Assembly (NCBI GenBank): GCA_019750095.1
Contig: JAIEOW010000044.1
Coordinates: forward strand, 1-64,000
From: Phycisphaerales bacterium
GTDB lineage: Bacteria > Planctomycetota > Phycisphaerae > Phycisphaerales > UBA1924
Length of the DNA stretch: 64,000 nt
Direction: 5' to 3'
The position numbers were made by a program, and so were the translations under genes. Numbering within the stretch: position 1 is the first letter of the stretch; the number at the start of each line of letters is the position of its first letter. The notes beneath the pieces were generated by a model, which saw nothing but the letters and a program-made list of their open reading frames with translations, searched no databases and was not told where the DNA came from. Positions 14,237 to 22,046 of the stretch are shown piece by piece.

Positions 14237-17170
14237 ATGACCATGCAGCGTCCGCACCTTGCCCGTCAGCTTGTCTCCAGCGCCGGGCGTCTGCCGGCTT
14301 CTCTTGCCGCACTGGCGGTGTGTCTTGCGGCCCCCGGCATGGCCTATGGCCAGCAGCCCGCGGGCGATCCCCCGGCCGCGCCGGCGATGCGGAACCCGAT
14401 GAAGCCGGGCGACAAGCCGGCGGACAAGGGCGATGGCAAGGCCAAGGTCACCGTCAGCGAGCACATGACGGTGGATCTGCATGTCAAGGACGAGGACCTT
14501 GCGAACGTCCTGGAACTGTTGAGCATTCAGACGCAGAAGAACATCATCGCGTCCAAGAACGTGAGCGGCAAGGTGACCGCGACGCTCTACGGCGTGACCT
14601 TCTATCAGGCCCTCGACGCGATCCTGCACGTCAACGGGTTCGGGTACACCGAGAACGGCAACTTCATCTATGTGTACACGACCGAGGAACTGAAGCAGAT
14701 CCAGGCCGCGCTGAAGAAGCGCGTGAGCAAGACGATCAAGCTCAACTACATCAACGCCGAGAACGCGAAGGAGTTCGTCTCACCGCTCCTGAGCAAGGAT
14801 GGCGGCGAGATCAAGGTCAACAACAAGACCAAGGACTTCTCGATTCCCGACAAGGCGCCGGTGGGCAAGAACGACTTTGCCCTGGGCGACACCATGGTCA
14901 TCTTTGACTATGAAGAGAACGTCGCGGCCATCGAGCAGCTCGTGACCCAGATCGACACCCGCCCGCAGCAGGTGCTCGTCGAGGCGACGATCCTCCAGAC
15001 CTCGCTCAACGAGGCCAACGCGTTCGGCGTGGACTTCTCCGTCATCGCCGACCTGAACTTTGTCGACTTCCTGAACACCGGCGGCGCGCTCTCGGCGGCC
15101 AACTCGCTGATCAGGGGCGGCTCGGGCGGCTCGGGTCAGGGCGTGACGCCCACCGATGACCGCGGCTATGCCGTGAGCAGCACCGTCGGCAACACCGCCG
15201 GCCAGGGCGGTTTCAAGGTCGGCGTGGTCTCGGGCGACGTCGGCGTGTTCCTGAAGGTGCTGGACCAGATCACCGACACGGTGGTGCTGAGCAACCCGAA
15301 GATTCTCGCGCTCAATCGCCAGCCGGCCCGCGTGCTGGTTGGTAAGCGTGTCGGCTATCTGAACACAACGCAGACCGAGACGAGCACGACCCAGTCGGTC
15401 GAGTTCCTCGATACGGGTACGCAGCTGTACTTCCGTCCGTTTGTCGCCAACACCGGCGAGATCCGCATGGAACTGAAGCCGCAGATCTCCAACGCGGAGA
15501 TCCGCACCGTGACCGACTCTGGCGGCCGCGCGGTGACGATCCCCGACGAAGTGACGCAGGAACTGGTGACCAACGTGAACGTCCGCGACGGCCAGACCAT
15601 CGTGCTGGGCGGTCTGTTCACCGAGAGCAGCACGTTCACGCGTCGGCAGGTGCCGATCGTGGGCGATATCCCGATCCTCGGCGCGGCATTCCGCGGGCAT
15701 GACGATTCGACGGTGCGGTCAGAGATCATCTTCATGATCACGCCGTCGATCGTGACCGATGCGTTGATCGCGGGCGCGGCGGAGCGGGCCGATGCGGACA
15801 TCGATCGCGTCCGGGCCGGCACGCGTCAGGGCCTCCTGCCCTGGAGCCGCGAGAAGATGACCGACAAGCTCAACGTCGAGGCCGAGCGTCTCGCACGCGA
15901 GGGCAACCACGATCAGGCTCTGTACAACATCCAGCGTTCGCTGTCGCTGAACCCGAATCAGCCCTCGGCGTATCGCCTGCGTGAGAAGATCACCGGCGAG
16001 CGCGAGAACTGGAACGATCCGTCGGCGCTCAACAGCTACCTGGACAAGGAAGTCCGCGACCGCGTCGACAGCGTGCCCCCGGCGACCGGCCCCACGCAGC
16101 ACCGCACGCCGTATGGCTCGATCGACATCCAGCGGAAGAAGGTCTCTGGCCCGCAGTCGATGTCCAACACGCAGCAGCAGCCCACGCAGGACATGGCGGC
16201 GATCACGCTGCCGGGCCAGAGTCAGACCAATCCGCAGGCCACGACCGCGACGCAGACTCCGACCGGCAGCGAGCCCACGGGTTCCACTCAGGCCTCGAGC
16301 GCGCCGCTGAATCCTGATCTGAACGGCCAGGAGACCCAGTGGGTGGTTGGTACGTCCGAAGCTCAGAACTCGGCGACGACCACCGCGACGGCCTCGACGA
16401 ACACCGATGCCACGCAGCAGGCCTCGAATCAGACCACTACCGCCCCGATCAACAACAGCTTCAACGTCGGCTCCTCCAACACGGGCACGGCGACGATCAA
16501 CGGCGAGACGTATGTCGTGTCTTCGTCCAGCACCCCGACGTCGAATGAGGGCGGCTTCATCGCCGCTCAGCCCAACGCCGTCGCGAACAACGCCAACAGC
16601 AATGCCAACTTCCCGAACCCTGCGGATCATTCGACCACGCTGATCAATCGTGCCCAGCCGACGGCGGCCGGGCAGATCAAGGTGGACACGACTCCGGCCC
16701 AGGACGCCGAGGCGAACACCAAGGCTCAGGCCGCCAAGACTCTGACGCAGTTGCAGACCCTGCGCTCGCAGATCGATCTCTACACGCTGATGAATGGCGG
16801 CACGTTCCCGAACCTCGGCTCTGAAGAGAGCGAGAACGGCTGGAGCGAGCTCGTCAAGGCTCAGCTTCTCAAGGACCTGCCCGCCAACCCGCTTGTCAGC
16901 GGCAAGGACTCGACCCGCGTGGTCGTGGGTCAGCAGCCCGACTCCAAGTTCCACGCCAACTACGGCTGGGTCTACGACCCCAAGACCGGCAAGCTCTGGG
17001 CCGTCGGCTTTGATGCGGGCGACAAGCCCCTCAACGGCACTCAGGCCCCGACGACGACCACGGCGAATGCCAAGTCGCCCGCCCAGCCGGCTCAGCCTCA
17101 GCAGGGTGCCGAGCAGAACGCTCAGCCCACGGCCCCGGCGACGGCGAACGTTGAGACCGAGCAGAAGTAA
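14237..17170 (+). CDS. Type II/IV secretin (GspD/PilQ-like) with C-terminal pseudopilin-like domain
   Basis: 977 residues from the ATG at 14237, with GGAGAGG six bases upstream. Order: signal peptide (about 1-38), a Pro/Lys linker, an N0/STN-type domain (about 75-155), an N1-like segment, the secretin beta-barrel domain (about 345-510, containing VVLSNPKILALNRQPA, NVRDGQTIVLGGLF and VPIVGDIPILGAAF), a short helical repeat region (about 550-600, REGNHDQALYNIQRSL), a long Gln/Thr/Ser/Asn linker (about 640-820), and a C-terminal block (about 825-930) with LRSQIDLYTLMNGGTFP and LPANPLVSG, then GWVYDPKTGKLWA, resembling a pseudopilin globular head. It forms the outer-membrane pore of a type II secretion or pilus system. 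The terminal domain is unusual. Confidence 0.93.
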   Translation: MTMQRPHLARQLVSSAGRLPASLAALAVCLAAPGMAYGQQPAGDPPAAPAMRNPMKPGDKPADKGDGKAKVTVSEHMTVDLHVKDEDLANVLELLSIQTQKNIIASKNVSGKVTATLYGVTFYQALDAILHVNGFGYTENGNFIYVYTTEELKQIQAALKKRVSKTIKLNYINAENAKEFVSPLLSKDGGEIKVNNKTKDFSIPDKAPVGKNDFALGDTMVIFDYEENVAAIEQLVTQIDTRPQQVLVEATILQTSLNEANAFGVDFSVIADLNFVDFLNTGGALSAANSLIRGGSGGSGQGVTPTDDRGYAVSSTVGNTAGQGGFKVGVVSGDVGVFLKVLDQITDTVVLSNPKILALNRQPARVLVGKRVGYLNTTQTETSTTQSVEFLDTGTQLYFRPFVANTGEIRMELKPQISNAEIRTVTDSGGRAVTIPDEVTQELVTNVNVRDGQTIVLGGLFTESSTFTRRQVPIVGDIPILGAAFRGHDDSTVRSEIIFMITPSIVTDALIAGAAERADADIDRVRAGTRQGLLPWSREKMTDKLNVEAERLAREGNHDQALYNIQRSLSLNPNQPSAYRLREKITGERENWNDPSALNSYLDKEVRDRVDSVPPATGPTQHRTPYGSIDIQRKKVSGPQSMSNTQQQPTQDMAAITLPGQSQTNPQATTATQTPTGSEPTGSTQASSAPLNPDLNGQETQWVVGTSEAQNSATTTATASTNTDATQQASNQTTTAPINNSFNVGSSNTGTATINGETYVVSSSSTPTSNEGGFIAAQPNAVANNANSNANFPNPADHSTTLINRAQPTAAGQIKVDTTPAQDAEANTKAQAAKTLTQLQTLRSQIDLYTLMNGGTFPNLGSEESENGWSELVKAQLLKDLPANPLVSGKDSTRVVVGQQPDSKFHANYGWVYDPKTGKLWAVGFDAGDKPLNGTQAPTTTTANAKSPAQPAQPQQGAEQNAQPTAPATANVETEQK

Positions 17171-17206
17171 GCGACTTTGGCGATCTCCTGAAAGCTCAGC
17201 ATTTTC

Positions 17207-17237
17207 GGACGCGGCCCAAAGCCGCGTCCTTTTTTTT
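17207..17237 (+). terminator. Rho-independent terminator after the secretin
   Basis: GGACGCGGC, loop CCAAA, GCCGCGTCC then eight T. Nine-base perfect stem. Confidence 0.95.
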
Positions 17238-17282
17238 CCGATGCATGATCGTCGGAAGTCTCGAAACACCACGGAGAATCTC

Positions 17283-18524
17283 ATGGCCACGTCCATGCTC
17301 GCACGCACCGTTCTGGGTCTTTCTACCGCCGCGATGGTTGTCCTTGCTGGCTGCGGCCAGGGGCAGTACACGAAGGAAGGCAAGACCGCCGCCGTTGAGA
17401 AGATGGCGATGCTCAAGAGCGGCACCGAGTGGCAGATGGCCCACCAGCAGTTCCTTGCTGGCGACCTGACCAAGGCGCTCAAGACCGTTGATCGCTCGAT
17501 CGCGCTCAACGGCAAGGTTCCCAAGAGCCGCGTGCTCCGCGGGCGGATCATGCTCGAGCGTTCGCGCCTCGAAGAGGCCCGCAACGAGATGCTCACGGCG
17601 CTCGAACTCGATCCGAACTTCGTCGATGCGCACTATTACCTGGGCGTGATCTACGAGCGCGTGAATCAGCCCGCCGACGCGATGGCCAGCTACAAGAAGG
17701 CGATGGAGCTCGATTCCGCGAACGCCCAGTACGTGGTCGCCGCGGCGGAGATGCTCATCAGCAAGGAAGACCTTGCCGGCGCCGAGACCCTGCTCAACGA
17801 GCGCAAGCAGTTCCTGCAGTACAACCCGGCGATCCGCCAGACCATGGGCCACATCGCCACGCTTCGGAACGACCACGCCCAGGCGGCGCAGCTTTTCGAG
17901 GAAGCGCTGCTTCTGGCTCCGGGTGATCAGGCGATCACCGAGGATCTGATTCAGTCGTATCTGCTCGCGCGGCAGTTTGCCGACGCCGAGAGCCACATCG
18001 GCAAGCTTCTGGACAAAAAGGAAAACGCCGACCGCCGCGACCTGAAGTACATGCGGGCCCGGTGCCTGATGGCGCTGAATCGTCCGGTCGAGGCTCGAGA
18101 GATCCTCCAGCAGCTGACCAGCGCCAAAGAGGGTGCGGCCGATCTGCGGGCGTGGGTTGATCTTGGCAATGTCGCGGCGATTCTCAGGGACAAGGCGACG
18201 CTGCGTCAGACCATGCAGCGCGTGCAGGCGATGGCTCCGGACAAGTCCGATGGATTCATGCTTCGTGCGATGTACTGCCGACTCGACAATCGACCAGACG
18301 ATGCGCTGAATGCGATCAACCAGGCCGTGGCGCGAGCGGGCAATGATGCCACGCCGCTGGTGTTCAAGTCGATCGTTCTGCAGGACCTTGGCCGGAGTGC
18401 CGAAGCCCGAGCCACGCTGGCTCAGGCCCGTCAGGTGGATCCGAACAACGTGCAGGCGATGGCCCTGTTGCAGCAGATCGAGAGCGGCCGCACGATCACC
18501 GGGCACCCGGATGGAGAGCAGTAA
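17283..18524 (+). CDS. TPR-repeat lipoprotein
   Basis: 413 residues with a lipoprotein signal (hydrophobic LSTAAMVVLAGC, lipobox LAGC at about residues 18-21), then about ten TPR-like helical pairs from residue 45 to the end, for example ALELDPNFVDAHYYLGVIYERVNQPADAMASYKKAMELD. GGAGAATC precedes the ATG. Lipid-anchored TPR proteins next to a secretin often serve as pilotins or assembly factors (PilF/PilW type), so a role in secretin assembly is a reasonable inference. A strong terminator separates the two genes, so they are not obligatorily co-transcribed. Confidence 0.88.
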   Translation: MATSMLARTVLGLSTAAMVVLAGCGQGQYTKEGKTAAVEKMAMLKSGTEWQMAHQQFLAGDLTKALKTVDRSIALNGKVPKSRVLRGRIMLERSRLEEARNEMLTALELDPNFVDAHYYLGVIYERVNQPADAMASYKKAMELDSANAQYVVAAAEMLISKEDLAGAETLLNERKQFLQYNPAIRQTMGHIATLRNDHAQAAQLFEEALLLAPGDQAITEDLIQSYLLARQFADAESHIGKLLDKKENADRRDLKYMRARCLMALNRPVEAREILQQLTSAKEGAADLRAWVDLGNVAAILRDKATLRQTMQRVQAMAPDKSDGFMLRAMYCRLDNRPDDALNAINQAVARAGNDATPLVFKSIVLQDLGRSAEARATLAQARQVDPNNVQAMALLQQIESGRTITGHPDGEQ

Positions 18525-18563
18525 GGTCGGTCACCCGCTTTGATCGTCATCACAAGCAAGAAC

Positions 18564-18590
18564 GAGCCCCCGGACATGATCTGGGGGCTC
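18564..18590. terminator. Hairpin between convergent TPR gene and hsp20
   Basis: GAGCCCCC, 11-base loop, GGGGGCTC; followed by ATCATTT on the plus strand. It could act on either transcript, but the U tract is poor. Confidence 0.55.
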
Positions 18591-18606
18591 ATCATTTGGC
18601 AAACGA

Positions 18607-19041
18607 TCAGCTGGCGCGAACTTCGATCTTGCGCGCCTTGGTCTGCTCGGCCTTGGGAAGGGTCAGCGACAGCACGCCGTTCTTGAACTCGGCGCTGATG
18701 CGTTCGGTGTCCACACCCTCGCCGAGTTTGAAGGAGCGTTCAAAGCTGCCCACGCCGTACTCAGAAAGCAGCAGGCGGGCACCGTCGCGGATGCGCGGTG
18801 TGACCGCGGCCTTGAGCGTGAGCACACCCTGCTCGATGACCAGTTCGATTCCGTCGGGCTTGACGCCCGGCAGATCGACGGTGATGGAGAACTTCTCCGC
18901 CGTCTCCAGAATGTCCACGCTCGGGCGGAAAGTCGGCGTGGGTTCGACGCGTCGCGCAGAACTCGTTGCCGCGCGGTCGGTGGCTTCGGTGGCGCACGTT
19001 GCGCCGGGGGTGCAGCAGCCGCTGGTGGGCTTGGTGATCAT
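18607..19041 (-). CDS. Small heat-shock protein Hsp20 (1)
   Basis: 144 residues with an alpha-crystallin domain (about 40-140). Visible are FSITVDLPGVKPDGIELVI, the FERSFKLGEGVD block and the conserved A-x-x-x-NGVLSLTLPK motif near the C-terminus. The N-terminal 35 residues are Cys/Thr-rich (GCCTPGATC), unusual for Hsp20. It is an ATP-independent holdase for unfolding proteins. It lies downstream of the second hsp20 gene, 88 bases away on the same strand, so both are likely one transcript. Confidence 0.93.
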   Translation of the reverse strand: MITKPTSGCCTPGATCATEATDRAATSSARRVEPTPTFRPSVDILETAEKFSITVDLPGVKPDGIELVIEQGVLTLKAAVTPRIRDGARLLLSEYGVGSFERSFKLGEGVDTERISAEFKNGVLSLTLPKAEQTKARKIEVRAS

Positions 19042-19129
19042 GTGTATCTCCGAATCTCATGGCCGGGGCGTTGCCCCGTTGGTGTGAGTCTGGTTCCGAC
19101 GATGACATCAACACGAAGCCCCTGCGGGC

Positions 19130-19573
19130 TCAGGCGATCTTGATCTCGATCCGGCGCGGCTTGGCGGCCTCGGCCTTGGGCAGCTCGATCGTCAGCACGC
19201 CGCTCTCGAGCTTCGCACTAACTCTCTCAGATGCCACCGGCACGTTCAGCTTCAGCACGCGCTTGAACTCAGCACTTCCCGCACGCTCGCGGCGGTGCAG
19301 AACCACGTTCTCGGGCAGCTTCTCCTCGCGGCGACCGATGATCGACAGCTCGCCGTCGAGCATGCTGATCTCCAGATCGCCCATCGTGTAGCCGGGCAGC
19401 TCGGCCTCCACGATGAACACTTCGTCGGTCTCCAGCACGTTCAGCGGCGGGAAGACCGCATGAACGTCGGGCGTCTCGTGGCCCGGCATCCGCAGCATCG
19501 CGTCCACGAACGAGCCGACCGGGGGCATCAGCGAGAGTTCCGGGAACATCCGAGTCATGCGACGAGTCATCAT
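19130..19573 (-). CDS. Small heat-shock protein Hsp20 (2)
   Basis: 147 residues with an alpha-crystallin domain. Blocks PPLNVLETDEVFIVEAELPGY and EFKRVLKLNVPVASERVSAK and the motif LESGVLTIELPKAE are visible. The start at 19573 has AAGGAGA eight bases upstream; the in-frame extension to 19813 is spurious. It differs clearly from its neighbour, so the pair is likely a functional duplication that could form mixed oligomers. Heat-inducible expression is expected, though I cannot identify a heat-shock promoter with confidence. Confidence 0.93.
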   Translation of the reverse strand: MMTRRMTRMFPELSLMPPVGSFVDAMLRMPGHETPDVHAVFPPLNVLETDEVFIVEAELPGYTMGDLEISMLDGELSIIGRREEKLPENVVLHRRERAGSAEFKRVLKLNVPVASERVSAKLESGVLTIELPKAEAAKPRRIEIKIA

Positions 19574-19877
19574 GGTGATTCTCCTTGGCTTGGCGTGGGC
19601 ACCGTGACCCTTCGGTCGCGTGCCGACATCGGAGGAGAAACAACCGGCGTGCCAATCGCCTTGAGGCCCTTTCCGGTCGCCCGGGCCAACGGTTCCGAAC
19701 GGCTTGCGACCGCCGCGGGTTGTCAACTTGGCAGCCCAGCATGGTCGTTCTGCACAAAACGCAGCAAAGCGAACAACGATTCGCGTGGGCGTGACCGACG
19801 ATGGGGAATTCAACCCGAACGGGCGTTCGGATATGCCCTGACATCGCTGGCACGCCTCTTGTCCATAGAGTGCTGCG
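19574..19877. promoter_or_regulatory. Divergent hsp20/dnaJ regulatory region with perfect inverted repeat
   Basis: 304 bases between the divergent hsp20 and dnaJ genes. A perfect inverted repeat CCGAACG-GG-CGTTCGG lies at 19815-19830, about 48 bases before dnaJ, placed where it could act on both transcripts. A CIRCE element and a sigma-32-like promoter were looked for and not found in convincing form. Confidence 0.5.
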
Positions 19878-20912
19878 ATGACTGCTCGATTTCAGGACTA
19901 TTACCAGATTCTCGGCATCGACCGCTCGGCGAGCGCGGATGACATCCAGCGCGCGTATCGCGGGCTTGCTCGGCAGTTTCACCCCGACATCAACAAGGAA
20001 GCGGGTGCCGAGAAGCGATTCAAAGAGATCAACGAGGCGTATGAGGTGTTGAAGGATGCCGAGAAGCGCAAGCTGTACGACCAGCTCGGCGCGAACTGGA
20101 AGCAAGGCCAGGAGTTTCGCCCGCCACCCGGATGGAATGGCGCGGGTAGGTCACGTTCGCGCCGCTCCGGCCCGCGCTCGATGAGCGATGAGGCCGATTT
20201 CAGCGAGTTCTTTGAGTCCATCTTCGGCGGGGGATTCGGCGGAGTGGGTGGGGTTGGGGGCGTGGGGGGGGTGGGGGGTCGCGGCGGAATGCCCGCCGAC
20301 GACTTTGTCGAGGCGATGCGATCTGGCACGCGAGCGGCTCGCAATCGATCCAGCTCAGGCCAGACGCACGAGGTCGAGATCACCATCGCGCTGGCGGACG
20401 CTTATCGATGCGCGACGAGACAGATCAATCTCACGACCACCGACGAGCGCGGCGAGCAGTCCTCGCGCACCTTCGACATCCGCATTCCGCCCGGCATCAC
20501 CGAGGGCGGCGTGGTGCGGCTGAGCGGTCAGGGCGGCGCGGGCGCGGGTGGCGGGCCGGCTGGAGACTTGCTGCTGCGGGTGCACATCGCCAGTGACCCG
20601 CGATTTCGCGTCGATCCGAACACGAAGCACGATCTGCTCACGACGCTCAGGATCTCGCCCTGGGAGGCGGCACTGGGGGGCACCGTGCCGGTGTCCACAA
20701 TGGACGGCGAGGTCCGTGTGACGGTGCCTGCGGGCTCGCAATCGGGTCAGAAGCTGCGAATCCGCGGGAAGGGCTTGCCGAAGAAGAGTGGCGAGCACGC
20801 CGATCTGCTCGCAGAGCTGAAGATCGTGGTGCCGAAAACCCTCCATCCAGATGAACAAGTCCTGTATCAGAAGCTGTCTGAAATCTCGAACTTTGATCCG
20901 CGGGCGACGTAA
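19878..20912 (+). CDS. DnaJ-type co-chaperone (CbpA-like, no zinc finger)
   Basis: 344 residues: J-domain at 1-70 with HPD at 35-37 (QFHPDINKE), a Gly/Phe and Gly/Val linker (about 75-140, including a GVGGVGG run encoded by a G-rich tract at 20227-20285), then two DnaJ C-terminal substrate-binding domains ([43 protein letters not shown]). The Cys-rich zinc finger of DnaJ is missing, so it is CbpA-type. It stimulates the Hsp70 ATPase. Divergent from two hsp20 genes, forming a proteostasis cluster. Confidence 0.93.
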   Translation: MTARFQDYYQILGIDRSASADDIQRAYRGLARQFHPDINKEAGAEKRFKEINEAYEVLKDAEKRKLYDQLGANWKQGQEFRPPPGWNGAGRSRSRRSGPRSMSDEADFSEFFESIFGGGFGGVGGVGGVGGVGGRGGMPADDFVEAMRSGTRAARNRSSSGQTHEVEITIALADAYRCATRQINLTTTDERGEQSSRTFDIRIPPGITEGGVVRLSGQGGAGAGGGPAGDLLLRVHIASDPRFRVDPNTKHDLLTTLRISPWEAALGGTVPVSTMDGEVRVTVPAGSQSGQKLRIRGKGLPKKSGEHADLLAELKIVVPKTLHPDEQVLYQKLSEISNFDPRAT

Positions 20913-20988
20913 CATGCGCGCCTCGCGCGGCGCCGGTCGATAATGGACATGTCGGCAAGCGCTCGCACAGGCAAGGAGTTGATGACCC

Positions 20989-21753
20989 ATGCTTTTCGAA
21001 CTCTCTCACACGCTCGCACAACAGGCCCAGCCCGGAGGAATCAGCTTCGGCGGTTTCCTGCCGTTCATCCTGCTGATCATCGCCCCGATGCTGTTGGGCT
21101 TGTACGCCCAGTTCAAGGTCAAGAGCACGTTCAAGAAGGCCAGCCAAGTCATGGCCTCGAGCGGGCTGACCGGGGCGCAGGTCGCCGCGGAGATCATGAA
21201 GGCCCACGGCATTCACAACGTCGGCGTCGAGCCGAGCAACGGTTTTCTGTCCGATCACTATGACCCCAAGGCCAAGATGCTCCGGCTGAGCCCGGACGTG
21301 TACAACGGACACTCGGTCGCCGCGTTGGGCGTTGCCGCTCACGAAGCGGGGCACGCGCTGCAGGATGCTCAGGGCTACGGCCCGCTCAAGCTGCGGAGCG
21401 CGATCGTCCCGATCGCGAGCTTTGGTGGCACGGCGGCGAACGTCGCGATCATGGGCGGGTGCATCGCCATGGCCGTCATCGGGCCGAAGCTCGGCACGCC
21501 GATCCTGCTCATCGGCATCCTTGGGCTGTGCGCCGTCGCGGTCTTCCAGCTCATCACCTTGCCGGTGGAGTTTGACGCGAGCCGTCGCGCCAAGGACCTG
21601 CTCACTTCGACCGGTCTGGTCGCCCCCGGCCCCGAGACGGCGTTCATGAGCAAGACGCTCAACGCCGCGGCGCTGACCTATGTCGCGGCGCTGGTCGCGA
21701 CGATCGGCACAATCCTCTACTACCTCATGATCGTCTTCATGCGGCGCGAGTAG
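20989..21753 (+). CDS. Membrane-bound neutral zinc metallopeptidase, YugP family
   Basis: 254 residues with an N-terminal hydrophobic segment (about 20-40), the zincin motif HEAGH at 118-122, and two or three hydrophobic segments in the C-terminal half (about 145-185 and 230-250). VEFDASRRAKDLL is a conserved YugP block. The annotated activity is inferred from HExxH only. AAGGAG lies upstream of the ATG at 20989. A GATAAT at 20939-20944 could be a -10 box. Function in vivo is unknown. Confidence 0.9.
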   Translation: MLFELSHTLAQQAQPGGISFGGFLPFILLIIAPMLLGLYAQFKVKSTFKKASQVMASSGLTGAQVAAEIMKAHGIHNVGVEPSNGFLSDHYDPKAKMLRLSPDVYNGHSVAALGVAAHEAGHALQDAQGYGPLKLRSAIVPIASFGGTAANVAIMGGCIAMAVIGPKLGTPILLIGILGLCAVAVFQLITLPVEFDASRRAKDLLTSTGLVAPGPETAFMSKTLNAAALTYVAALVATIGTILYYLMIVFMRRE

Positions 21754-21799
21754 GCCTGGGCCAGATTCCGCGAGTGCCTAGACAACAGGAGTCCCCGCA

Positions 21800-21830
21800 G
21801 GGCCAGAGCAACCGCTCTGGCCCTGTTCTT
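21800..21830 (+). terminator. Rho-independent terminator after yugP-like gene
   Basis: GGGCCAGAGC, loop AACC, GCTCTGGCCC, then TGTTCTT. Ten-base perfect stem. Confidence 0.88.
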
Positions 21831-22046
21831 GCGCTTCAGCCACGCCGAACTGAGAAGAGCAATAGACGCGGCCCACACGCGTTTGGCCCAACGTTGGGCG
21901 GTCAATGCACTCTGGCCACCGCAAGCCAAAGTGCGAAGACCGCGCAAACTCAATGAACACCGCTCTCGGTGCTGCGAGATTCTGGAAATCTGCCCGGAAC
22001 AGCTCCGTCCGGGGCAAGGGCGGGTGTGTGTCTGAAAGGAGCGACC

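Noticed and set aside
15719-17596. Long open frame on the minus strand across the secretin gene
   Set aside because: Antisense to a well-supported gene; Arg/Gly/Leu-rich composition with no domain. It is a high-GC codon-position artefact. The same applies to long antisense frames over the ABC exporter and dxs.
19830-19885. CIRCE element before dnaJ
   Set aside because: A GAGTGCT half-site is present at about 19868 but the left half (TGGCACGC) is a poor match and the spacing is not nine bases.
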